From NCBI GenBank assembly GCA_003973485.1, contig QNXU01000132.1:1-43105 (forward strand): a stretch of 43,105 nucleotides of DNA. Direction: 5' to 3'. Each line of letters starts with the position of its first letter. The first letter of the stretch is position 1. Made by a program: the position numbers and the translations under genes. A model generated the notes under the pieces. The model saw only the letters and a program-made list of their open reading frames with translations, made no database searches and was not told the DNA's origin. Below are positions 9,901-18,857 of this stretch, piece after piece. The stretch comes from Bacteroidota bacterium. Its GTDB lineage: Bacteria > Bacteroidota > Bacteroidia > Cytophagales > Cyclobacteriaceae.

Positions 9901-11149
9901 TAACGCTAGTATCACCATATAATTTACTTTTTATTTTTATTATTTCTTCTAAATAATTTTCTGAATTTTGAAATTGATTTTTAGCGCCAGCTACTTTTAC
10001 CAAAGTATTCAAAAGATCAATCCTGATAGGATGATCAGCAGGTAATAGGTTTTTATCATCTGATAATTTAGCAGCTGCATCTTCTACTTTTTTAATATCT
10101 CCTTTTCTGAGATTAGATTCAAATGAAATGGTTGCCAGTTTAACAAAATGAGAGCTGTTTTTTTCAAAGTTTGATTTTAATATTTTTTCTAAATCCTTGT
10201 AAAAAGCTAAAGCTCTATTGATGTTGTTTTCATTTATAGTGTTGATAATTAATTTCTCTAAATATTCTAATGTATGTGGATGATTTTGTCCATTAGCTGA
10301 GATTGAATAAATATAAGCATCACTATAATAGCTGTATGGTAAATCTTGTGTTCCGTTTTCTTCTAACATTTGAGCAAATAGAAACAGATGATGTGCATAA
10401 TATTTATTTCGTCTGTTGAGTTTGTCTTTTATCCAATTCTCGCCAGTAGAAAATGCTGAATCTGCTCTTCTAATTTCTCCTTTATGTCTTAAAACATTAC
10501 TTTTTAAAGTGATTAACCTTGCAGCATCTTCATACCTTTTTTCTAGTTCTTTTTTGTCAAGTTTTTTATCTTTTTCTAATGTTCTTTGCAAGTAAAAAGC
10601 TTCTTCTTCATTTATTAATTTCAAAGCGCTATTATAATCTCCAATTGCAATTAGAATTTCAGCCTTCCTAAGTTTTAGGTCAGCCATATAAATTTCATCG
10701 ATGTTTGATGCACTACTAAATATTGCTATTGCTTTATTTAAATAATCATCAGCTTTTACATAATTACCATAATTCATCATGTTTTGAGCAGCATCGATTA
10801 GATTAATTCCATGGCTAATAGTGTTTTCCCCATTTAATTTTTCACTTATAGTAATAGCACTTTCATGCAATTGGTAATAGTCATTGAATTGTCCTAAAGC
10901 CCAATTATATTTTGCTCTTTTTAAATTGCCTACTGCCACAAAGCGGTTTTCTGCACCGAACTTTTTGGTGCTTTTTTTAATTAGTTTGTCAGTAAATTTT
11001 ATTGCTTTATCGTAATTTCCCTTTTCAAAATGCTTCTCTGCTTTTTCAACATACTTATTGAATTTCTTTATATTTTGAGCATGCAAATTGGATTGACCAA
11101 CAGTTAATAAAAGAAAAGTAAAATATATTAATCCTATTATCTTTCTCAC
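6929..11149 (-). CDS. Secreted TPR-repeat CHAT-domain (caspase-like) protein
   Basis: N-terminal signal peptide [25 protein letters not shown], many TPR units, C-terminal CHAT motifs [11 protein letters not shown] (His) and [32 protein letters not shown] (Cys). Confidence 0.9.
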   Translation of the reverse strand: [1406 protein letters not shown]

Positions 11150-11525
11150 AACACTTATTTTAATTAAATTATTACAATTTTTTATGAGATAAAGATAATG
11201 AAAAAAAATGAGTTCATTAATTTATTTACTAAAGTTTATATTAGATTTTGATGAGATATTTTCAGGCTATTGACAGATGGATTCTTAAAATGCCTATCAT
11301 TTAAACCATTTATAACTATATCTATCTATTATAGATTGATAATTATCTTCCCTTCATTTTTATAATTAGTTTTGTAGGATTATTCATTACTATGATATAG
11401 ATAGTTTGTTTCGGGAATTCGACTGATTGATTACCAAAAAGATTGCAAGAAATATGAATGATTGAAACTTAATAGAATCATTAGTTTTAACTCAATATTC
11501 TGTAAAATAAAATTCAATATAATTA

Positions 11526-12875
11526 ATGAAAACAACTGATTTTAGAGAGCATTTTAAGCGTAATTATCAACTAGCTTATCCAGTTGTTTTAAGTCAGTTA
11601 GGGCATGTTTTAGTGGGGACTGCCGATTCCGTAATGGTAGGAAGAGTTGGGACTGAAGAATTGGCTGCAGTTTCAGTGGCTAATGCTGTATTTAGTGTAG
11701 CCATGATGTTTGGTATTGGAGTTTCCTTTGGGTTAACCCCGTTAATTGCTCAATCGGATGGAGAAGGTGATCAAAGGGCTGGAATGCGTTTCTTAAAACA
11801 TAGTTTTGTTATTAATGTACTCTTTGGGATATTATTATTCTGCATTCTTTTGTTTGGTGGGTTTATATTAGATATTCTAAATCAACCAAAGGATGTGGTT
11901 GCTTTAGCCAAGCCTTACTTAGCGATTATTGGGTTTTCATTGTTGCCATTTATGGTTTTTCAAACCTTTAAACAATTTGCAGAGGGTTTGTCTTTGACCA
12001 AGCAAGCCATGTACATTACCTTAAGCGCAAATGTTCTAAATATTCTACTCAATTATATATTGATATTTGGTAAACTAGGTTTTGAACCTATGGGCTTAAT
12101 TGGGGCTGGTTGGGCAACATTGATTTCAAGAATAATTATGGCTGTAGCCATGGTGTTGTTTGTGCAATATTATAAAGTCTTTTCTGTTTATTGGAATTAT
12201 TTTAAAGTTACGGTTTGGAATTCAAAAACTTTCAAAAGTCTACTGAATTTGGGTGTACCTACAGGCTTTCAATATATTTTTGAAGTTGGTGCCTTTGCTT
12301 CAGCTGCAATCATGATAGGTTGGATGGGAGCAGTGCCCCTAGCTTCACATCAGGTAGCCATGAACTTGGCTTCAATTAGTTATATGATGGCAACTGGTAT
12401 CTCTGCTGCGGCCACCGTTAGAGTAGGAAATCAATTAGGTCAAAGAGATATTCCAACTATGCGTATTGCAGCTTTTACATGCTTTCTGATGGCCATATTT
12501 TTTATGGCATTCACAGGCTTAATATTTATGGTTTTCAATCATCTTTTACCTACTTTCTATACATCTGATCCAGCAGTTATTAGCATTGCTGCTTCATTAT
12601 TAATCATAGCGGCTTTATTTCAATTGTCTGATGGAATTCAAGTAGTAGGTTTAGGTGCGTTGCGTGGTATGGGAGATGTCAAATTACCTACTTTAGTGAC
12701 TTTTATGGCTTATTGGGTGATAGGTTTGCCCAGCGGATATTTATTGGCTTTTGTTCTAGATTTTGGTGAGCAAGGCGTTTGGTATGGATTATTAATAGGT
12801 TTAAGTGTTACCGCTATTATACTTTTTATCCGTTTCAATAATAAGTCTAAAAAATTAATGTCTGAATTGGTTTAA
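11526..12875 (+). CDS. MATE family efflux transporter
   Basis: YPVVLSQLGHVLVGTADSVMVGRVGTEELAAVSVANAV..., 12-TM-like hydrophobic pattern, GLGALRGMGDVKLPT. Confidence 0.92.
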   Translation: MKTTDFREHFKRNYQLAYPVVLSQLGHVLVGTADSVMVGRVGTEELAAVSVANAVFSVAMMFGIGVSFGLTPLIAQSDGEGDQRAGMRFLKHSFVINVLFGILLFCILLFGGFILDILNQPKDVVALAKPYLAIIGFSLLPFMVFQTFKQFAEGLSLTKQAMYITLSANVLNILLNYILIFGKLGFEPMGLIGAGWATLISRIIMAVAMVLFVQYYKVFSVYWNYFKVTVWNSKTFKSLLNLGVPTGFQYIFEVGAFASAAIMIGWMGAVPLASHQVAMNLASISYMMATGISAAATVRVGNQLGQRDIPTMRIAAFTCFLMAIFFMAFTGLIFMVFNHLLPTFYTSDPAVISIAASLLIIAALFQLSDGIQVVGLGALRGMGDVKLPTLVTFMAYWVIGLPSGYLLAFVLDFGEQGVWYGLLIGLSVTAIILFIRFNNKSKKLMSELV

Positions 12876-13078
12876 TTATGATAAAAGGGATTGGATCTAA
12901 TGGGTAAGATGTTATTATAAAATGAATTCTGTCATGTTTTGATTATAGTAAAAAACAAACTGAATTCATACTGGAAAATTGGGGCAACTATTATGATGGA
13001 GTCGTATCAAAATCCTAAAACCAGAAAACCATAACTTTTATCATACTTCTTGGCTTTTGCAGTAACATTTGTTACGCC

Positions 13079-13105
13079 TTTGGGAAAGGGAAGACTCTAC
13101 ATTTG
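13079..13105 (+). promoter_or_regulatory. Bacteroidota-type promoter upstream of the TauE-like gene
   Basis: TACATTTG at 13098-13105 matches TAnnTTTG; upstream TTTG at 13079-13082. Spacing (15 nt) is shorter than usual. Confidence 0.45.
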
Positions 13106-13125
13106 TCAAAAAATTGATTTATATT

Positions 13126-13944
13126 ATGACATTGATAGAGATAATAGGATTTATAAGTGCAGCCGTCATTGGCATTTCATTAGGACTGATAGGTGGGGGA
13201 GGCTCCATCTTAACTGTACCTGTTTTAGTTTATTTATTAGGTGTTAGCCCAGTTACTGCCACAGCATATTCATTATTTATTGTGGGCTTTAGTTCTTTGG
13301 TTGGCGGTTTGAGTTATGCCAAGAAAGGATTGGTTAATTATAAGACCGGGATCGTTTTTACAATTCCAGCTTTCATCTCAGTATATCTCACACGCTTACT
13401 TTTAGTGCCAGCGCTTCCTGCAACTTGGTTTACTATAGGAGGATTGGAAATTACTAAGTCCATTGGGATAATGGTAATCTTTGCCTTGCTTATGATAGCA
13501 GCTTCTTATTCGATGATTAAGGATAAAAAGAAGAAATTAAAAGCTGCTGCTGAGGAAGCTGATACAGTTCAAAAATTTAATTACCCACTTATAATTATTG
13601 AAGGAGTTGTTGTGGGTGCACTAACTGGTTTGGTGGGTGCAGGAGGAGGATTTTTAATTATTCCTGCCTTGGTTGTACTCGCTAAATTACCAATGAAGGA
13701 AGCTGTTGGAACCTCACTTTTAATCATTGCAGCAAAATCCTTAATTGGGTTTATTGGTGATGTTCAATCTGGTGGTGATATTGATTGGGTATTCTTAATG
13801 ATTTTCACAGCAATAGCTGGTGCAGGAATTTTTATTGGAACCTATCTTTCCAATCTGATTGATGGTCAGAAATTGAAAAAAGGATTTGGATGGTTTGTAT
13901 TAATCATGGGGTCATTCATGATTTATAAAGAACTGTTTATGTAG
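13126..13944 (+). CDS. TauE/SafE family sulfite exporter-like permease
   Basis: GISLGLIGGGGSILTVPVLVYLLGVSPVTATAYSLFIVG and GALTGLVGAGGGFLIIPALVVLAKLPMKEAVGTSL duplicated motif. Start set at ATG 13126. Confidence 0.9.
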   Translation: MTLIEIIGFISAAVIGISLGLIGGGGSILTVPVLVYLLGVSPVTATAYSLFIVGFSSLVGGLSYAKKGLVNYKTGIVFTIPAFISVYLTRLLLVPALPATWFTIGGLEITKSIGIMVIFALLMIAASYSMIKDKKKKLKAAAEEADTVQKFNYPLIIIEGVVVGALTGLVGAGGGFLIIPALVVLAKLPMKEAVGTSLLIIAAKSLIGFIGDVQSGGDIDWVFLMIFTAIAGAGIFIGTYLSNLIDGQKLKKGFGWFVLIMGSFMIYKELFM

Positions 13945-13970
13945 TCAAGTAGGGGAGAATCTGTATTTAG

Positions 13971-13994
13971 AGGGGCAATTCGCCCCTTTTTTAT
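13971..13994 (+). terminator. Intrinsic terminator
   Basis: AGGGGC-AATTC-GCCCCTTTTTT. Confidence 0.8.
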
Positions 13995-14105
13995 TGAATT
14001 TTAAATCGATTTGCTAATACCCTCACTTAATCTGTAACTATTGTTACCATCTTAATTTGTTCCTTTTCGTATTTAAATACACAGGAAATAAAAAAGGAAA
14101 CAACT

Positions 14106-15443
14106 ATGAATATTAAACATTTTTATGATGATGCTTTAGCTCAAGGATCTTTTGCAATCGAAAGTGAAGGGAAAGTGGCTTTAGTTGATCCATCTAGAGA
14201 TATACAGCCTTATATTGATTTTGCTAAGCAACATAATGCGGAAATTATTGCCATTTTTGAAACGCATCCCCACGCTGACTTTATAAGTAGTCATCTAGAA
14301 TTGCAAGCAAAATTTGGTGCAGCTATATATGTGAATGAAAAAGTGGGTGTGAGCTATGATTTCAAACACATTGGACATGGAGATGAAGTGAAAATCGGGA
14401 ATGTGACTTTTAAAGCGCTGTTTACTCCAGGCCATTCACCTGATCATAATTCATATTTATTATTGGATGAAAACGGAAAAGAAAAAGCAGTTTTCACTGG
14501 TGATTCTTTATTTGTAGGGGATGTTGGTCGCCCAGATTTAAGAGAAGGTGCAGGCAATATTCAAGTGAGCAGAAAAGAGTTGGCTGGAATGATGTACGAT
14601 ACAGTAAATGATGTTTTTGCTGATTTAGCAGATGATACCATTGTCTATCCTGCACACGGGCCAGGCTCATTATGCGGTAAAAATATGAGTAGTGATTTGA
14701 GCAGCACCATTGCTAATGAGAAAGCTAATAACTGGGCTTTTCAAATTAAGGATAAAGCTAAGTTTGTGGATGCATTTTTAGAGGGACAATCCTTTATTCC
14801 AAAATATTTCCCTAACAGCGTTGAGGTTAATAGAAAAGGAGCAAAAGCTTTGGAAGATGCTGTTAAAGCTGCCGATAAAAAGGATGGATTTGAAATTCCA
14901 AATGGCTCAGTAGTTATTGATACAAGAGCAAAAGAAGAATTTAAGAAAGGGCATCTAAAAGGTGCAATCAATATTCAAAACAAAGAAGCGGATAAATTCG
15001 AAACTTGGTTAGGCTCTATAGTTGGACCAAATGAGCAATATTATTTAGTGGCTGAAAATCAAAAGGAATTGGAATTTGCAATTTACAGGGCTGCTAAAAT
15101 AGGTTATGAGTCTAATTTGGTGGCAGGAGTAATAAATCCAAAAGGTGAGGTTGTTCAAGACGCTTTGATTAATATTGATGATTTTAAGAATAATCCTGAT
15201 GCGTATACAATTATAGATATCAGGAATAAATCTGAGGTTGCAGATGGTAAGTTCTTCGAATCAGCTCAAAATATTCCTTTGCCAGAATTAAGAGAAAGAG
15301 CATCGGAAGTAGATACTCAAAAGCCAGTGGTGGTACATTGTGCAGGAGGGTATCGCTCATCAGCAGGCTACAGCATAATCAAAAGCTTATTACCAAATGC
15401 TAAAGTTTATGATTTAAGCGATGCTGTAAATGATTTTAAGTAA
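14106..15443 (+). CDS. MBL-fold persulfide dioxygenase fused to two rhodanese domains (CstB-like architecture)
   Basis: ETHPHADFISSHLEL, TPGHSPDHNSYLL, GDSLFVGDVGRPDL, VYPAHGPGSLCGKNM; rhodanese 1 (VVIDTRAKEEFKKGHLKGAINI), rhodanese 2 with catalytic CAGGYRS. Confidence 0.9.
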   Translation: MNIKHFYDDALAQGSFAIESEGKVALVDPSRDIQPYIDFAKQHNAEIIAIFETHPHADFISSHLELQAKFGAAIYVNEKVGVSYDFKHIGHGDEVKIGNVTFKALFTPGHSPDHNSYLLLDENGKEKAVFTGDSLFVGDVGRPDLREGAGNIQVSRKELAGMMYDTVNDVFADLADDTIVYPAHGPGSLCGKNMSSDLSSTIANEKANNWAFQIKDKAKFVDAFLEGQSFIPKYFPNSVEVNRKGAKALEDAVKAADKKDGFEIPNGSVVIDTRAKEEFKKGHLKGAINIQNKEADKFETWLGSIVGPNEQYYLVAENQKELEFAIYRAAKIGYESNLVAGVINPKGEVVQDALINIDDFKNNPDAYTIIDIRNKSEVADGKFFESAQNIPLPELRERASEVDTQKPVVVHCAGGYRSSAGYSIIKSLLPNAKVYDLSDAVNDFK

Positions 15444-15472
15444 ATAGTGTTTTTTTAGATTGATTAATGAGA

Positions 15473-15500
15473 AGAGGTGGGCGTTTAGTCCGCCTTTTTT
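15473..15500 (+). terminator. Terminator-like hairpin with T run
   Basis: GAGGTGGGCGTTTAGTCCGCCTTTTTTT just after the rhodanese fusion gene. Confidence 0.55.
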
Positions 15501-15964
15501 TATTTATTGTCTCTAAATTTTATTTGAAGTCCATTAAGAAAATTTCTTAAATATTGATCTAAAAAAGGGCGGTACTGTGATTGCTTTGGGTTTCTTAAAA
15601 AGGCAGTCACCTCATGCCGACTAATAGGTTTGCCAGCTAATTTAAAAAGCTCTGTTATATCCTCAGTTTTTAATTTTAGCGCAATCTTCAGTTTTTTAAG
15701 AATAGTATTATTGTCGAGAATTTTTTCAGGCTTAGGTTGCTCACCTTCTCTCTTACCTCTTTTTTCATTAATTAAGCCATTCAGGAAAATAGCCAATTGA
15801 TCATCATATATTTCTTTAAATTCATCATGATCCTCATTCTTAAGCCAATCCGTTACCAACGACCTTGTCACTTTATAATCCGCACTTTCAAAAATAGCCA
15901 TCATTTGCTCATCACTATAATCAAAAATGTAGCGGATTCTTTTTATGATGTCGTTATTGGTCAT
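15500..15964 (-). CDS. DUF1456 family protein (YehS-like)
   Basis: Two repeats: MTNNDIIKRIRYIFDYSDEQMMAIFESADYKVTRSLVTDWL and LDNNTILKKLKIALKLKTEDITELFKLAGKPISRHEVTAFLRNP. Confidence 0.88.
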   Translation of the reverse strand: MTNNDIIKRIRYIFDYSDEQMMAIFESADYKVTRSLVTDWLKNEDHDEFKEIYDDQLAIFLNGLINEKRGKREGEQPKPEKILDNNTILKKLKIALKLKTEDITELFKLAGKPISRHEVTAFLRNPKQSQYRPFLDQYLRNFLNGLQIKFRDNK

Positions 15965-15993
15965 GCTCTTCTAAATTATTCTGCTAAAACTAA

Positions 15994-16061
15994 AAAAGAC
16001 TGTTTCAAAATCGATATCAAATCTTATAGATAATATATCTCAAATTTTGAAACAGTCTTTT
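15994..16061 (-). terminator. Long inverted repeat downstream of sucD (possible terminator)
   Basis: AAAAGACTGTTTCAAAAT (15994-16011) and ATTTTGAAACAGTCTTTT (16044-16061), perfect 18-bp inverted repeat. A T run follows the second arm on the minus strand (CTTTTTTAG). Confidence 0.6.
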
Positions 16062-16104
16062 ATTATAATATCTTGTCTAGATTCTAGACTCTTGACTCTA
16101 AATT

Positions 16105-16980
16105 CTATTTAGATAATGCTTTTTTCATAGTCTCGCCTATATCAGCAGGAGACTGCACAACATAAATACCACATTCGTCCATGATTTTCATTTTGGCTTC
16201 TGCAGTATCATCTTTTCCACCTATAATAGCACCGGCATGTCCCATTCTTCTCCCAGCAGGAGCGGTTTTTCCAGCTATAAATCCAACAACAGGTTTCTTA
16301 TTGCCATTTTCTTTTATCCAACGAGCAGCTTCGGCTTCATAATTACCACCAATTTCACCTATCATTACAATAGCATCAGTTTCATCATCCTCCATTAGCA
16401 TTTTTACCGCTTCTTTTGTTGGAGTTCCAATGATTGGATCACCACCAATACCAATTGCAGTAGAAATGCCTAAACCAGCTTTTACGATTTGGTCAGCTGC
16501 TTCGTAAGTTAAAGTTCCTGATTTAGAAACAATACCAATTTTACCTTTCTTGAAAACAAAACCTGGCATGATACCTACTTTAGCCTCACCTGGAGTGATA
16601 ACACCTGGGCAATTTGGGCCTATAAGGGTTAAATCTTTATCCTGAATATAAGTTTTTGCTTTCATCATATCTTTTACAGGAATTCCTTCTGTGATAGTGA
16701 TGATAACTTTGATACCTGCATCAGCAGCCTCCATAATGGCGTCTGCAGCGAAAGCAGGTGGAACAAAAATGATGGATACATTTGCACCAGCTTCTTTTAC
16801 AGCATCTTCGACAGTATTGAATACGGGTCTGTCTAAATGTTTCTGACCTCCTTTTCCTGGAGTTACACCACCCACTACATTGGTGCCGTATTCTATCATT
16901 TGCTCAGCATGGAATGTTCCTTCTGAACCTGTGAAACCTTGTACAATTACTTTAGAATCTTTATTTACTAAAACGCTCAT
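16105..16980 (-). CDS. sucD: Succinate-CoA ligase subunit alpha
   Basis: [75 protein letters not shown]. Confidence 0.97.
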   Translation of the reverse strand: MSVLVNKDSKVIVQGFTGSEGTFHAEQMIEYGTNVVGGVTPGKGGQKHLDRPVFNTVEDAVKEAGANVSIIFVPPAFAADAIMEAADAGIKVIITITEGIPVKDMMKAKTYIQDKDLTLIGPNCPGVITPGEAKVGIMPGFVFKKGKIGIVSKSGTLTYEAADQIVKAGLGISTAIGIGGDPIIGTPTKEAVKMLMEDDETDAIVMIGEIGGNYEAEAARWIKENGNKKPVVGFIAGKTAPAGRRMGHAGAIIGGKDDTAEAKMKIMDECGIYVVQSPADIGETMKKALSK

Positions 16981-17129
16981 TATGCTCTGTTTAAAGTTTT
17001 TGCAAAAATAGAAGAAAAGGCTTCATTCACAAAGTAATTTCGTGCTTGTTTCCGAATTAGTTACAGATTGCTAACTCAAACATTCTTTAAACTCATTGAT
17101 TTTTGATGGTAAAGAACTGTTTTTCCATT

Positions 17130-17282
17130 ATGCCAAAAATGATTAGAAAAAGTGAATTGCCTTCCAAAGTTTGTCTAGTGTGTAATAGATCGTTTAGCTG
17201 GAGGAGAAAATGGAAAAAGGATTGGGAGAACGTGAAATACTGTAGCCAAAAATGCAGTAAATTGGCAAAATCAATCCTTTAA
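17130..17282 (+). CDS. DUF2256-type small zinc-ribbon-like protein (50 aa; below ORF-track cutoff)
   Basis: My translation: MPKMIRKSELPSKVCLVCNRSFSWRRKWKKDWENVKYCSQKCSKLAKSIL*. Two Cys pairs (CxxC, CxxxC) and a WRRKWKKDWENVKYCS core. Confidence 0.85.
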   Translation: MPKMIRKSELPSKVCLVCNRSFSWRRKWKKDWENVKYCSQKCSKLAKSIL

Positions 17283-17325
17283 TTAAAAATCTGGATATTA
17301 ATCTCATTTTGCTTATCTTACTTTT

Positions 17326-18819
17326 ATGAAGATTCTAAATGTAAATCAAATACGAGAAGCTGATCAATATACCATCAAAAATGAGCCGATAGCTAGTATT
17401 GATTTGATGGAAAGAGCTAGTCGAGAAGTAGTGAATTGGATTTGTAATCATTTCTCAAATGAATATGAAGTGGTTGTTTTGGCTGGTTCTGGTAATAACG
17501 CTGGGGATGGATTGGCTATTGCCAGATTACTTTCACATCATAATTATAATGTAAGGGTACTTTTAGTAATGGGCGAATCTGGTTCAGAAGACTTCGAACA
17601 AAATTTAAATAGATTAAAGTCTCTTCATGAAGTTAAAATAACTGATGATTTCGACTTCTTAAATTCTACAAATAAAACCATTTTCATTGATGCAATCTTC
17701 GGTTCAGGACTTTCTCGTCCTATTGAAGGAAAAATTGCTAATTACATTCAAAAAGTAAATGATGCGAAGGGAGTGAAGATAGCCGTTGATATTCCTTCTG
17801 GTCTTTTTACTGATGAACCTAGCCCAGGTACTGTAATCTTTAAAGCTGACTATACATTAAGTTTTCAAGTGCCTAAGCTTGCATTTATGATGGCAGAAAA
17901 TCAGCAATATATTGGTGAATTTGAGATTTTGGACATTAGTTTATCAAATGAATTCATAAATAAATGCTTAAGCGATTATACAATTTATTCGGTAACAGAT
18001 GAAGTTAAGTTACTACTAAAAGTAGAAAGCACTGCACATAAAGGTAACAGAGGGCGAGCAGCTATTGTAGCAGGGGGACATGCTAAAATGGGTGCGGCAA
18101 TTATTGCGGCAAAAGGTGCGCTTCATTCTGGAATAGGTTTGTTATCAGTTCAATCTTGTCCGCATTGTATTAATATTATTCAAATTCAAATCCCAGAGGC
18201 TTTAATTCTTGAGGATGAAAATGAATATGTTTTAGGAAGTTTTCTGAATTATGAGAATCAGGATGTTCTAGTTTTTGGTCCAGCAGTAGGTTTTTCCAAT
18301 AAGACAGTAAATCTATTTGAAGAGCTTTTAAAAAGCTATAAAGGTCAATTGATTTTGGATGCAGACGCCATAACAATTTTAGCCGAAAACAGAGAATTAT
18401 TGCAATTATTACCAAAGGGAACTATCCTAAGCCCTCATCATGGAGAGTTTAAAAGGTTGGTTGGAAATTATTCAAATAATTTTGAGGCTTTGATGCAACT
18501 AAAGTCCTTCTGTAAGCATCATAAGGTTGTGGTTATTTTAAAAGGGAAATATGCTGCAGTTTGTAATGAAGATGGACAAGTAAGTTTCAATACAACGGGT
18601 AATCCGGGCATGGCAAAAGGAGGGAGTGGAGATTTATTATGTGGAATATTAGCAGGGATTGCACCAAGAGTGAAAAATCCTTTTGAGGTGGCAAAACTGG
18701 CAGTATATTTGCATGGACTTGCAGGAGATTTAAGTCTTGAAGAGTTTGGTGAGAATTACATGACGCCAACTACAATGATTGTTAATCTAAGCAAGGCATT
18801 CAAAAGTATAGAAAAGTAA
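17326..18819 (+). CDS. nnr: Bifunctional NAD(P)H-hydrate epimerase / ADP-dependent dehydratase
   Basis: N-terminal VVLAGSGNNAGDGLAIARLL; C-terminal HKGNRGRAAIVAGGHAKMGAAIIAAKGAL, TTGNPGMAKGGSGDLLCGILAG. Confidence 0.95.
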   Translation: MKILNVNQIREADQYTIKNEPIASIDLMERASREVVNWICNHFSNEYEVVVLAGSGNNAGDGLAIARLLSHHNYNVRVLLVMGESGSEDFEQNLNRLKSLHEVKITDDFDFLNSTNKTIFIDAIFGSGLSRPIEGKIANYIQKVNDAKGVKIAVDIPSGLFTDEPSPGTVIFKADYTLSFQVPKLAFMMAENQQYIGEFEILDISLSNEFINKCLSDYTIYSVTDEVKLLLKVESTAHKGNRGRAAIVAGGHAKMGAAIIAAKGALHSGIGLLSVQSCPHCINIIQIQIPEALILEDENEYVLGSFLNYENQDVLVFGPAVGFSNKTVNLFEELLKSYKGQLILDADAITILAENRELLQLLPKGTILSPHHGEFKRLVGNYSNNFEALMQLKSFCKHHKVVVILKGKYAAVCNEDGQVSFNTTGNPGMAKGGSGDLLCGILAGIAPRVKNPFEVAKLAVYLHGLAGDLSLEEFGENYMTPTTMIVNLSKAFKSIEK

Positions 18820-18830
18820 AAAACTTTAAC

Positions 18831-18843
18831 CGAACAATGTTCG
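18831..18843. promoter_or_regulatory. Perfect dyad CGAACA-A-TGTTCG (possible operator)
   Basis: 6-bp perfect inverted repeat in the 38-nt gap between nnr and the T9SS sorting-domain gene. Confidence 0.35.
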
Positions 18844-18857
18844 TATAGATTTTAAGT

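Noticed and set aside
6929-11149. CHAT protein as part of a type III-E CRISPR (Craspase) system
   Set aside because: No CRISPR repeats or cas genes in the window, and the protein carries an export signal.
13050-13247. 65-aa ORF overlapping the TauE-like gene
   Set aside because: Out-of-frame with a well-supported gene and covers its promoter; spurious.
18831-18843. LexA/SOS box
   Set aside because: CGAAC-AAT-GTTCG has a 3-nt centre instead of the 4-nt centre of the Gram-positive box, and no SOS gene follows.
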